Of a stretch of DNA of 12,624 nt, positions 1-5,609 are shown in pieces. The stretch's first letter is position 1. Each line of letters starts with the position of its first letter. Source of the DNA: Parvibaculum sp049303435. Lineage in GTDB: Bacteria > Pseudomonadota > Alphaproteobacteria > Parvibaculales > Parvibaculaceae. Position numbers and translations under genes: made by a program. The notes below the pieces were generated by a model. The model was not told the origin of the DNA. It was given only the letters and a program-made list of their open reading frames with translations, and made no database searches. Where the stretch lies: positions 1 to 12,624 of the forward strand of contig JBAQNC010000118.1 of NCBI GenBank assembly GCA_049303435.1. The letters are read 5' to 3'.

Positions 1-698
1 ACGCCAAGGTGATCGTGATCGCCGCGGGCGGTGGTTCCTTCCAGCCAAAGCGTCCGCCCATTCCGGGCATCGAGGAATATGAGGGCAAGTCCGTCTTCTA
101 TTCGGTCAAGAAGATGGAAAATTTCCGCGACAAGAAGGTGCTGATTTCAGGCGGCGGCGACAGCGCGCTCGACTGGACAATCAATCTTCAGCCCATCGCG
201 AAGTCGATGCAGCTCATTCATCGCCGTGACGGCTTCCGCGCCGCGCCGGCGTCCGTCAACGAGATGCACAAGCTGGTCGATGAAGGCAAGATGCAGTTCC
301 ACATCGGTCAGGTGACGAAGCTTCACGGCGCCAATGGCCAGCTCGAAGGCGTGACGATCGCGGATAATCAGAAGGTCGAAAAGGAACTCGACGTCGATAC
401 GTTGCTGCCCTTCTTCGGCCTCACCATGAAGCTTGGGCCCATCGCCAACTGGGGCCTCAACCTGCATGAAAACCTCATCCCGGTTGACGTTTCGACCTTC
501 GAGACCTCGACGCCCGGCATCTTTGCGGTGGGCGATATCAACACCTATCCCGGCAAGCTGAAGCTCATCCTGTCGGGCTTCCACGAAGTCGCGTTGATGG
601 CGCAGAAGGCATTCCGCATCGTCTATCCAGACGCCAAGCTGACCTTCCAGTACACGACGTCCTCGACGAGCCTCCAGAAGAAGCTCGGCGTCGACTAA
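1..698 (+). CDS. Ferredoxin-NADP+ reductase, thioredoxin-reductase-like type (5' truncated)
   Basis: This is the C-terminal part, about 231 residues, of a flavoprotein that moves electrons between NADPH and a ferredoxin. The reading frame is open from base 3, so the start and the N-terminal FAD-binding GxGxxG lie left of the window. The family is usually about 340-350 residues, so roughly a third is missing. Visible landmarks are a VIAAGGGSFQP strand close to the edge, an NADPH-binding loop GGGDSALDW, and HRRD, whose arginine pair fits the 2'-phosphate of NADPH. A C-terminal FAD motif GIFAVGDINTYPGK is followed by a long helix. There is no CxxC redox pair between the FAD and NADPH parts, which separates it from true thioredoxin reductase. 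It lies 27 bp before a [2Fe-2S] ferredoxin, its likely redox partner. The family is clear; the physiological acceptor is inferred. Confidence 0.88.
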   Translation, partial: AKVIVIAAGGGSFQPKRPPIPGIEEYEGKSVFYSVKKMENFRDKKVLISGGGDSALDWTINLQPIAKSMQLIHRRDGFRAAPASVNEMHKLVDEGKMQFHIGQVTKLHGANGQLEGVTIADNQKVEKELDVDTLLPFFGLTMKLGPIANWGLNLHENLIPVDVSTFETSTPGIFAVGDINTYPGKLKLILSGFHEVALMAQKAFRIVYPDAKLTFQYTTSSTSLQKKLGVD

Positions 699-725
699 AG
701 TCCCATTTTCTGCGGGATTATCCGT

Positions 726-1049
726 ATGCAGATCGTTCTCGTTCATGGTGATGGCAGCGAACAGAGGCTCGACGCCGTCGAAGGCTGGCGCGTGATGGAG
801 ATCATCCGCGAGCACGGTTTTCCGATCATCGCGGAATGCGGCGGGGCATGTGCCTGCGGCACCTGTCAGGTTGAAGTCGATCCGACATGGACGGCAAAAC
901 TGCACGAGCCACGCGAGGATGAACTCGACATGCTCGATCAGAATTACGCCGACGAATGGTCGCGGCTTTCCTGCCAGTTGATTTTCATACCCGAACTCGA
1001 TGGTCTCCGCCTCCGCATTTCGGAAATCGCTCTTGCCGATGCTGCCTGA
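726..1049 (+). CDS. [2Fe-2S] ferredoxin, adrenodoxin/ISC type
   Basis: A 107-residue soluble electron carrier. The four cluster cysteines have plant/adrenodoxin-type spacing: C38-x5-C44-x2-C47, then C83 in the motif RLSCQL. An additional C42 sits inside the loop ECGGACACGTC. The start ATG has only a weak ribosome-binding site (GGGAT about 8 bases upstream), but the protein begins exactly as the family does (MQIVLVHGDG). The gene follows the reductase after 27 bp in the same direction, so the two are probably co-transcribed. A reductase-ferredoxin pair of this kind commonly feeds cytochrome P450s or other oxygenases, or takes part in Fe-S assembly; no such partner is in the window. The family is certain and the client is unknown. 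Confidence 0.9.
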   Translation: MQIVLVHGDGSEQRLDAVEGWRVMEIIREHGFPIIAECGGACACGTCQVEVDPTWTAKLHEPREDELDMLDQNYADEWSRLSCQLIFIPELDGLRLRISEIALADAA

Positions 1050-1098
1050 AATGGGGTCCATCCGAGCGCGTGCAAGCGGGGAAATCTCCCTGCACTCT

Positions 1099-1160
1099 GA
1101 TCGCGTCAGGTCAGAGGGTGCGATGCGTCGGGGATTATTTGTTTTCTGTCAGTTGAAAAC
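1099..1160 (+). other. Two imperfect hairpins after the ferredoxin gene
   Basis: Between the ferredoxin stop and the palindromic repeat there is a bulged stem (GCACTCTGA pairing with TCAGAGGGTGC, two bases bulged). It is followed by a short perfect stem at 1141-1160, GTTTTC / GAAAAC around an 8-base loop. Neither is followed by a clear U-tract, so a Rho-independent terminator cannot be claimed. They may slow or stabilise the end of the reductase-ferredoxin transcript. No gene is seen between 1050 and 1271. Confidence 0.25.
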
Positions 1161-1164
1161 AGTC

Positions 1165-1260
1165 GTCATGGCCGGACTTGATCCGGCCATCCACGTCTTT
1201 ACCGCTTGAAGAAGCAGGTAGGAGAAGACATGGATACGCGGGTTAAGCCCGCGCATGACG
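1165..1260. repeat. Composite palindromic repeat (alphaproteobacterial REP-like element)
   Basis: The element begins GTCATG and ends CATGAC, its outer inverted ends. Inside are two compact hairpins. The left one has a 9-bp stem ATGGCCGGA / TCCGGCCAT with loop CTTGA. The right one has a 6-bp stem CGCGGG / CCCGCG with loop TTAAG. Inner arms ATCCACGTCTT and AAGACATGGAT are inverted copies with one mismatch, so the whole can fold into a branched cruciform. Its translation gives the strings MAGLDPAIHVF and MDTRVKPAHDG. I know these from many spurious small proteins annotated in Hyphomicrobiales, which supports a dispersed repeat. It sits between convergent genes, where such elements often end transcripts. 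Confidence 0.75.
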
Positions 1261-1271
1261 GAGGTGGAAAA

Positions 1272-1700
1272 TCAATGCGCGTAGGATGCAATGCCTACCC
1301 GGTTCCAGGCGTTGATATGCGCCACCGTCATGGTCAGCAGCGCGATTTCGTCCGGACGGAAATGCGCCTGAAGTTCATCATGGAGATCGTCGATTTCGGC
1401 TTGCGAGCCTGCGCGTGTCAGCACCTCGGCCCAGGCGAGCGCGGCCTTTTCGCGGGAGTTGAAAAGGTCGGAATTCTGCCAATGTTTCAAGGCCTTGACG
1501 CGAGCCTCGCTGTCGCCGCCGTCCAGCGCTTCGCGTGTGTGCATGTTGATGCAGAAGTGGCAATCGTTCATCAATGAGACGCGAATATCGATGAGGTGGC
1601 GCAGTCGCTGATCGAATGTCGCGGTCAGGCTTTCGTTGAGGCCGACAAGTCTGGTGACGGCTTCACCGGCGAGTTCATAGGTCTTGATCCGCTGTTTCAT
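1272..1700 (-). CDS. AhpD-like / carboxymuconolactone decarboxylase family protein
   Basis: A 142-residue all-helical protein of the CMD/AhpD fold. The redox motif is C47-H-F-C50 followed by H54, in DCHFCINMHTREA. This matches the CxxC(x3)H proton-relay core of AhpD-type alkylhydroperoxidase proteins, rather than the cysteine-free gamma-carboxymuconolactone decarboxylases. It is therefore more likely a thiol-dependent peroxidase or peroxidase-associated protein than a decarboxylase. The conserved C-terminal part includes TMTVAHINAWNRVGIA. The start at 1700 is chosen because GAGGAG lies about 7 bases upstream and the family begins near here. Upstream in-frame codons, which would give a 263-residue product, have an alanine/arginine/proline-rich translation typical of antisense reading. 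Its 3' end abuts the palindromic repeat. Family assignment is sound; substrate unknown. Confidence 0.87.
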   Translation of the reverse strand: MKQRIKTYELAGEAVTRLVGLNESLTATFDQRLRHLIDIRVSLMNDCHFCINMHTREALDGGDSEARVKALKHWQNSDLFNSREKAALAWAEVLTRAGSQAEIDDLHDELQAHFRPDEIALLTMTVAHINAWNRVGIASYAH

Positions 1701-1807
1701 TTTGCATCTCCTCGGCAATGGACGATCATGCCTTGAAGACGTTTGGTCCCCCGAATTTGTGACAGGGCGGGACTGGACAAGCGTGCTGGCAGTTGAGAAA
1801 AGACCCG

Positions 1808-2668
1808 ATGCTTGAGCTTGCGCCCCTTGTTGAAAAATCGTTCGAGATCTGGCCCGGCGTGCTGCGCATTGCCGCTGCGGGGCCCGGCGCGCATGGGGCC
1901 GTTGCGGCGGGCATCGATGCTGCGCGCGAGATTGCCAGCAGTCTGATGAGCGATGCGGAATTGCTCTCGCGTGGTTCAGTCGATGTCTTGCCGCGAGGCG
2001 TGGCGGCGCGTGCGCTGCTCGAGGCGGCGCGGGGGTTGGTGGCGCTCTTGCCTGTCGAGGCAATGCCGCCGCCGCTGGTCGGGTTGCCGGGGGCGGTTTG
2101 CGACGTCGTCATGAATGCGATGCGAGAGGTTGGCGATGTGGATTTTGCCTCGGTCACGCTTTGCGATGTCTCGGCCTTCCATCGCAATGCGCATGCCCCT
2201 GTGGCGGCTCTGGCCGCGCTGCCGGTGATGGCCGGGGAATTCCTGCACGGCCTGTCTTCGGATTGCGCCTCGGGCGGCATTGCCTTCAGCGGCATGGGCC
2301 GGTTTTTTCCGACGAGAGGCGTGGCTGATCTTGTCGCCGTGCTGGGCGATACGGCGGTGCTTTCCGCTCTGTCTGCCGCCGTTCTGGGGGATACGATGAT
2401 CTGGCCGCAGGCAAAGGCCAACCGCCGCAGGATTGTCGATCCGCTGGTGGCGGCGGCCTATGCGGATCGCGCTTCCGTCTATCTGCCGGGTTTGATGCCG
2501 CCTGACGAAATCTGGGAAACCCTGTCCAAAGGCATGCGGATGGCCTCGCGCCTGCGTGAAAAGCGCGTTTTGCTTGCCGCCGCCTTCGCGCTCAAGGGGC
2601 GAGGGCGGACGAGCGGCCCCGTTGCGGGCGACCGGCTGCTGCGCTTCGGCGTTTCGGAGTGGCGCTAG
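1808..2668 (+). CDS. Hypothetical protein, possible divergent UPF0280 (ApbE-like) family
   Basis: A 286-residue alanine-rich protein without signal peptide or clear transmembrane segments. I do not recognise it with certainty. Several segments recall UPF0280 proteins, which are related to the FAD:protein FMN transferase ApbE. These are a GAV-D-V-NAM helix near residues 96-105, a glycine-rich piece GIAFSGMGRFF followed by GVADLVAVLGDTA, and a C-terminal helix pair (EIWETLSKGMRMASRLREKR, then LLAAAFALKGRG). However, the N-G-G-D type motif expected of that family is not seen; at its place reads VTLCDVSAFHRN. The start ATG at 1808 is preferred to a TTG at 1793; the ribosome-binding site is weak in either case. 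It is divergent from the AhpD-like gene (107 bp apart) and lies 50 bp before a methyltransferase in the same direction. The gene is real by length and neighbours; the family call is tentative and the function unknown. Confidence 0.7.
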   Translation: MLELAPLVEKSFEIWPGVLRIAAAGPGAHGAVAAGIDAAREIASSLMSDAELLSRGSVDVLPRGVAARALLEAARGLVALLPVEAMPPPLVGLPGAVCDVVMNAMREVGDVDFASVTLCDVSAFHRNAHAPVAALAALPVMAGEFLHGLSSDCASGGIAFSGMGRFFPTRGVADLVAVLGDTAVLSALSAAVLGDTMIWPQAKANRRRIVDPLVAAAYADRASVYLPGLMPPDEIWETLSKGMRMASRLREKRVLLAAAFALKGRGRTSGPVAGDRLLRFGVSEWR

Positions 2669-2718
2669 GTCCTTTCCCCCCTCATACTGCGTAAAAATAT
2701 TCAGGGGAGACGAGGTCT

Positions 2719-3339
2719 ATGGGTCTTTACGAAAAATACGTCGTGCCGCATGTCATCAACTGCGCTTGCGGCGCCAAGCCGATTACCTATCAGCGCAAGA
2801 AGGTTGTGCCGCTTTGCGAGGGTACGGTTCTCGAAATCGGCATCGGCACAGGCTTCAATCTGCCTTACTACGATGGCGCCAAGGTCACGAAGCTGATCGG
2901 TCTCGATCCGTCAGAGGAATCCTGGAAACTTGCGGGCGAACGCGCCGCGCATTTGCCGTTTCCGGTTGAGTTCATCGGCCTGCCGGGCGAGCAGATTCCG
3001 CTGGAAGACAAGAGCGTCGATACGGTGTTGGTGACCTTCGCGCTTTGCACGATCCCTGATCCTCAGAAGGCGCTGGAAGGCATGCGGCGTGTGCTGAAGC
3101 CGGGCGGCAAGCTCATCTTTTGCGAGCATGGCGCGGCGCCCGACGCGGATGTCGCGCGCTGGCAGAACCGTATCAATCCGGTGTGGAAGGTTCTTTTCGG
3201 CGGTTGCAATCTCAACCGCAAGATATCCACGATCATCGAGGGATCGGGATTCAGGATCGACGATCTGCAGACCATGTATCTGCCGTCCACGCCGCGCTTT
3301 GCGGGGTACAATTACTGGGGCGTCGCCCAGTCTGCCTGA
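2719..3339 (+). CDS. Class I SAM-dependent methyltransferase
   Basis: A 206-residue cytosolic methyltransferase. Motif I for S-adenosylmethionine is VLEIGIGTG at residues 37-45. The acidic residue after strand 2 is D63 in LIGLDPS. The post-motif region reads DTVLVTFALCTIPDP near 101-115, and the substrate-side strand reads VLKPGGKLIFCEHG near 125-138. The C-terminus RFAGYNYWGVAQ resembles thiol/METTL7-type and UbiE-like small methyltransferases. The N-terminus carries CACGAKP, a CxCG pattern without further cysteines to make a metal site. A purine-rich GGGGAGACGAGG precedes the ATG. The stop codon lies inside a 25-bp tandem repeat. The substrate cannot be read from the sequence; METTL7-like proteins methylate thiols and UbiE-like ones methylate quinones. 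Confidence 0.88.
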   Translation: MGLYEKYVVPHVINCACGAKPITYQRKKVVPLCEGTVLEIGIGTGFNLPYYDGAKVTKLIGLDPSEESWKLAGERAAHLPFPVEFIGLPGEQIPLEDKSVDTVLVTFALCTIPDPQKALEGMRRVLKPGGKLIFCEHGAAPDADVARWQNRINPVWKVLFGGCNLNRKISTIIEGSGFRIDDLQTMYLPSTPRFAGYNYWGVAQSA

Positions 3340-3385
3340 ATTAAGTCGGCCTGATCCTCACTGAATTAAGTAGGCCTGATCCTCA
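3336..3385. repeat. 25-bp tandem duplication spanning two convergent stop codons
   Basis: Two adjacent 25-base copies (3336-3360 and 3361-3385) differ only at the twelfth base, C in the first and A in the second. Each copy begins with C-TGA and ends with TCA. In copy 1 the TGA is the stop of the methyltransferase. In copy 2 the terminal TCA is the reverse-strand stop of the small lipoprotein. One unit therefore contains the whole convergent spacer with both stop codons, and the second copy arose by duplication of that unit. Confidence 0.95.
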
Positions 3386-3658
3386 ATAGTAGGGACCATA
3401 GGGGCTATAGGGACCCCACGGTCCCCAGGGGCGGGGCGCGTTAGCGCGTTCGAGCGCTTGGGTGTTTTCTTCCTGCGCCCGGATTTCCTGCAATTTCAGC
3501 AGGCAGTTGGAAAAGGCATCCGTGTTCGGCTTGAAGCCGAGGCGCGTGCATTCGGCATGATCGGCCTGTTGCTGGGCGGCAATCTCGGCGGCGCGTTCCT
3601 GCGGGCTGGCGCAGCCAGCGAGCGCTAGAAGACAGGCGAGGCTCATCCATTTCCACAT
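3383..3658 (-). CDS. Small lipoprotein with PWGPY-rich tail
   Basis: A 91-residue predicted lipoprotein. The N-terminus MWKWMSLACLLALAGC is a short type II signal peptide with lipobox LAGC, so Cys16 would be lipidated and the mature protein anchored to a periplasm-facing membrane. The mature part has a charged helix (ERAAEIAAQQQADHAE), then CTRLGFKPNTDAFSNCLLKL and QEIRAQEE. It ends in an aromatic, proline- and glycine-rich tail, RPWGPWGPYSPYGPYY. The two cysteines in the core could form a disulfide. The core is shared with the gene directly upstream on the same strand, a paralogue. The start is supported by AGGAG 6 bases before the ATG. It is 12 bp downstream of its paralogue, so the pair forms an operon. 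Function unknown. Confidence 0.85.
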   Translation of the reverse strand: MWKWMSLACLLALAGCASPQERAAEIAAQQQADHAECTRLGFKPNTDAFSNCLLKLQEIRAQEENTQALERANAPRPWGPWGPYSPYGPYY

Positions 3659-3670
3659 TTGGAACTCCTG

Positions 3671-3937
3671 TCAAAATCCTTTGGAGACGCCCACGCCGAC
3701 ACCGAAATGGAAGGGGGAATCGGCGTTTTTAGCGTCTTGCTGCGCGCGGATTTCCTTCAGTTTCAGACGACAGTTGCCATAGGCCTCGGTGCCGGGCTTG
3801 AAGCCGAGATCAATGCAGTTCTGATTGTCGATGGCGTCGATCCGGGCCTGTTCGACCGCAGGGTCGCCGGCGCAGGCGCTGAGAGACAGTCCGAGAGCCA
3901 GAAGAATGCCTGTCGTGGATATGCGTGTCATATTCAT
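3671..3937 (-). CDS. Small lipoprotein, paralogue of the downstream gene
   Basis: An 88-residue predicted lipoprotein. The signal peptide MNMTRISTTGILLALGLSLSAC ends in lipobox LSAC, with Cys22 as the lipidated residue. The mature core NCIDLGFKPGTEAYGNCRLK followed by LKEIRAQQD aligns without gaps to its neighbour (C-x2-LGFKP-x-T-x-A-x2-NC-x-LKL-x-EIRAQ). The C-terminus is glycine- and phenylalanine-rich (HFGVGVGVSKGF) instead of the PWGPY tail. A GTG at 3964 would add nine residues. I prefer the ATG at 3937 because GGAGG lies 10 bases upstream and the signal peptide then has normal length. It is separated by 83 bp from the membrane-protein gene upstream and may have its own promoter there. 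Function unknown. Confidence 0.83.
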   Translation of the reverse strand: MNMTRISTTGILLALGLSLSACAGDPAVEQARIDAIDNQNCIDLGFKPGTEAYGNCRLKLKEIRAQQDAKNADSPFHFGVGVGVSKGF

Positions 3938-4020
3938 CGTTTCGGTGCCTCCATTTTCATTCACCTTAATCTCGCCCGTGAAAAAGGCAAAAGCGGGGCA
4001 ATCACGTCATTCCGATGCGA

Positions 4021-4413
4021 TCATTCCGGATTGTCGGTGCGCCGTCGGTATTGCAGCGCGCTGCCGATCAGTTCCGTACCGACAAAGGCCCAGAGAAGGG
4101 GCGTCGCGCCCCATGTGATGGCGTGGATGATGAGGGCCGCCACGATCAGGCGTCCCAGCGCGTCGAGGCGGGAAAGGTCTTCATTGGGCGAGCCGATGCG
4201 CGCCAGCGCCCAGATGACGCCGAGGATGCCCATGATGTTCACGAACATCAGTGAGACGGCGTCGAATGTCGGGATGCGGCTATCCACCCCCATCAGTTGA
4301 TCGGCCCGATAGATCAGGCCGATCACCCAATAGGAAACGGTGGGAAGCGCAAAGGGCAGGGTGACGCCCAGATCGAACCAGGCGATGGCCCGTATCAGCG
4401 TTTGTCGGGTCAG
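4021..4413 (-). CDS. Small four-helix membrane protein, possible CTG start
   Basis: About 130 residues with four hydrophobic segments: AIAWFDLGVTLPFALP and onward; FDAVSLMFVNIMGILGVIWA; LGRLIVAALIIHAITWG; and TPLLWAFVGTELIGSAL. The tail RRRTDNPE is probably cytoplasmic. There is no ATG, GTG or TTG between the end of the preceding VWA gene and the first helix. The preceding gene's stop reads CTGA, where a four-base ATGA overlap would be expected, so translation may start at CTG (giving LTRQTLIRAIAW). A TTG at 4518 would add 35 residues that overlap the VWA gene out of frame and look like non-coding translation. The sequence resembles small integral membrane proteins annotated as hypothetical in Hyphomicrobiales. 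It follows the MoxR-VWA genes and may be co-expressed with them. Function unknown. Confidence 0.65.
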   Translation of the reverse strand: MTRQTLIRAIAWFDLGVTLPFALPTVSYWVIGLIYRADQLMGVDSRIPTFDAVSLMFVNIMGILGVIWALARIGSPNEDLSRLDALGRLIVAALIIHAITWGATPLLWAFVGTELIGSALQYRRRTDNPE

Positions 4414-5585
4414 CGCGAAAGTTCCCGCATGGCCTTGTCGAGGCCTTCGAGCGTTAGCGGATACATGCGTTCGCCCATGATCTGCTTGATGATCTGGAGC
4501 GAGGGCGTGTATTCCCAATGGCGCTCGGCGACCGGGTTGAGCCAGACTGCGCTTTCATAGATCTGCGTCACGCGTTCCAGCCAGATGCCGCCGGGCTCCT
4601 CGTTCCAGTGTTCCACCGAGCCGCCCGCATAGGTAATTTCGTAAGGCGACATGGTGGCGTCGCCGACGAAGATGATCTTGTAATCAGCGGGAAACTTGTG
4701 GAGCACGTCCCAGGTGTTCATCTTTTCGTTGTGACGGCGCTTGTTGTCCTTCCACACGCCTTCGTAAAGGCAGTTGTGGAAGTAGAAATATTCCATGTTC
4801 TTGAATTCGGTGCGCGCCGCGGAGAAAAGTTCCTCGCAGAGCTTGATATGGCTGTCCATCGAACCGCCGATGTCGAAGAGGACCAGCAGCTTCACCTTGT
4901 TGCGGCGTTCGGCGACCATCTTGATATCGAGATAACCGTGGCTGGCCGTTGATTTGACCGTATCATCGAGGTCGAGTTCGGTCTGTGCGCCTTCGCGGGC
5001 GAATTTGCGCAAGCGGCGTAGCGCCACCTTGATGTTGCGCGTGCCAAGCTCGACCGAGTCGTCGAGGTTCTTGTATTCACGCTTATCCCAGACCTTGACC
5101 GCCTTGCCGTGGCGGCCTTCCTTTTGACCGATGCGCACGCCTTCGGGGTTATAGCCATTGGCGCCGAAGGGCGAGGTGCCGCCCGTACCAATCCACTTGT
5201 TCCCGCCTTCGTGGCGTTCTTTCTGTTCTTCGAGGCGCTTTTGTAGCGTCTCCATGATCTTTTCCCAGCCGCCGAGGGCTTCGATTTCGGCTTTTTCCTC
5301 TTCGGTCAGGAATTTCTCGGTGAGCGCTCTCAGCCAATCTTCGGGAATTTCCGTCGTGCGGTCGTCGATCGTCAGATCGAGGCCCTTGAAGACATGGCCG
5401 AAGACCTGGTCGAACTTGTCTAGATTGCGCTCGTCCTTGACCAGCGAGGCGCGGGAGAGGAAATAGAAATCCTCCACCTTGTTCTCGATGACATTCTTGT
5501 CGAGCGCTTCGAGCAGCATCAGATATTCCCGCAAGGATACGGGAATATTGGCGTTCTTCAGTTCGTGGAAGAAATGGACGAACAT
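4410..5585 (-). CDS. VWA-domain protein, CoxE-like
   Basis: A 391-residue protein with an N-terminal helical region typical of CoxE-like proteins (MFVHFFHELKNANIPVSLRE) and a glycine-rich linker near residues 127-150 (GGNKWIGTGGTSPFGANGYN). A C-terminal von Willebrand factor A domain starts at about residue 231. Its MIDAS metal-binding motif is DIGGSM at 238-243 (DxGxS), with a further site in VGDATMSPYE near 308-317. VWA proteins of this class act with a MoxR-type AAA+ ATPase to remodel or load cofactor into a target enzyme. CoxD/CoxE in carbon monoxide dehydrogenase maturation and CobS/CobT are the known cases. The MoxR partner is encoded directly upstream, 24 bp away. The start has AAGGAG 6 bases before the ATG. 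No CO dehydrogenase or cobaltochelatase gene is seen, so the target is unknown. Confidence 0.88.
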   Translation of the reverse strand: MFVHFFHELKNANIPVSLREYLMLLEALDKNVIENKVEDFYFLSRASLVKDERNLDKFDQVFGHVFKGLDLTIDDRTTEIPEDWLRALTEKFLTEEEKAEIEALGGWEKIMETLQKRLEEQKERHEGGNKWIGTGGTSPFGANGYNPEGVRIGQKEGRHGKAVKVWDKREYKNLDDSVELGTRNIKVALRRLRKFAREGAQTELDLDDTVKSTASHGYLDIKMVAERRNKVKLLVLFDIGGSMDSHIKLCEELFSAARTEFKNMEYFYFHNCLYEGVWKDNKRRHNEKMNTWDVLHKFPADYKIIFVGDATMSPYEITYAGGSVEHWNEEPGGIWLERVTQIYESAVWLNPVAERHWEYTPSLQIIKQIMGERMYPLTLEGLDKAMRELSR

Positions 5586-5609
5586 GGGCGTCTCCTTTTC
5601 TTCGGTCGA

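Noticed and set aside
147..1061. 304-codon open frame on the minus strand opposite the reductase and ferredoxin genes
   Set aside because: It is antisense to two clear genes and its translation has no domain. GC-rich codon use commonly opens this frame.
1000..1577. Open frames across the palindromic repeat (MAGLDPAIH and MDTRVKPAHDG strings)
   Set aside because: These are translations of a dispersed repeat and of the antisense of the AhpD-like gene, not proteins.
1726..2421. 231-codon minus-strand frame opposite the 286-residue protein
   Set aside because: Serine/alanine/arginine-rich antisense translation with no motif. The plus-strand frame is longer, has balanced composition and is followed by a co-oriented gene.
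3659..4300. 213-codon plus-strand frame opposite the lipoprotein and membrane-protein genes
   Set aside because: The minus-strand frames show lipoboxes, ribosome-binding sites and paralogy; this frame shows none.
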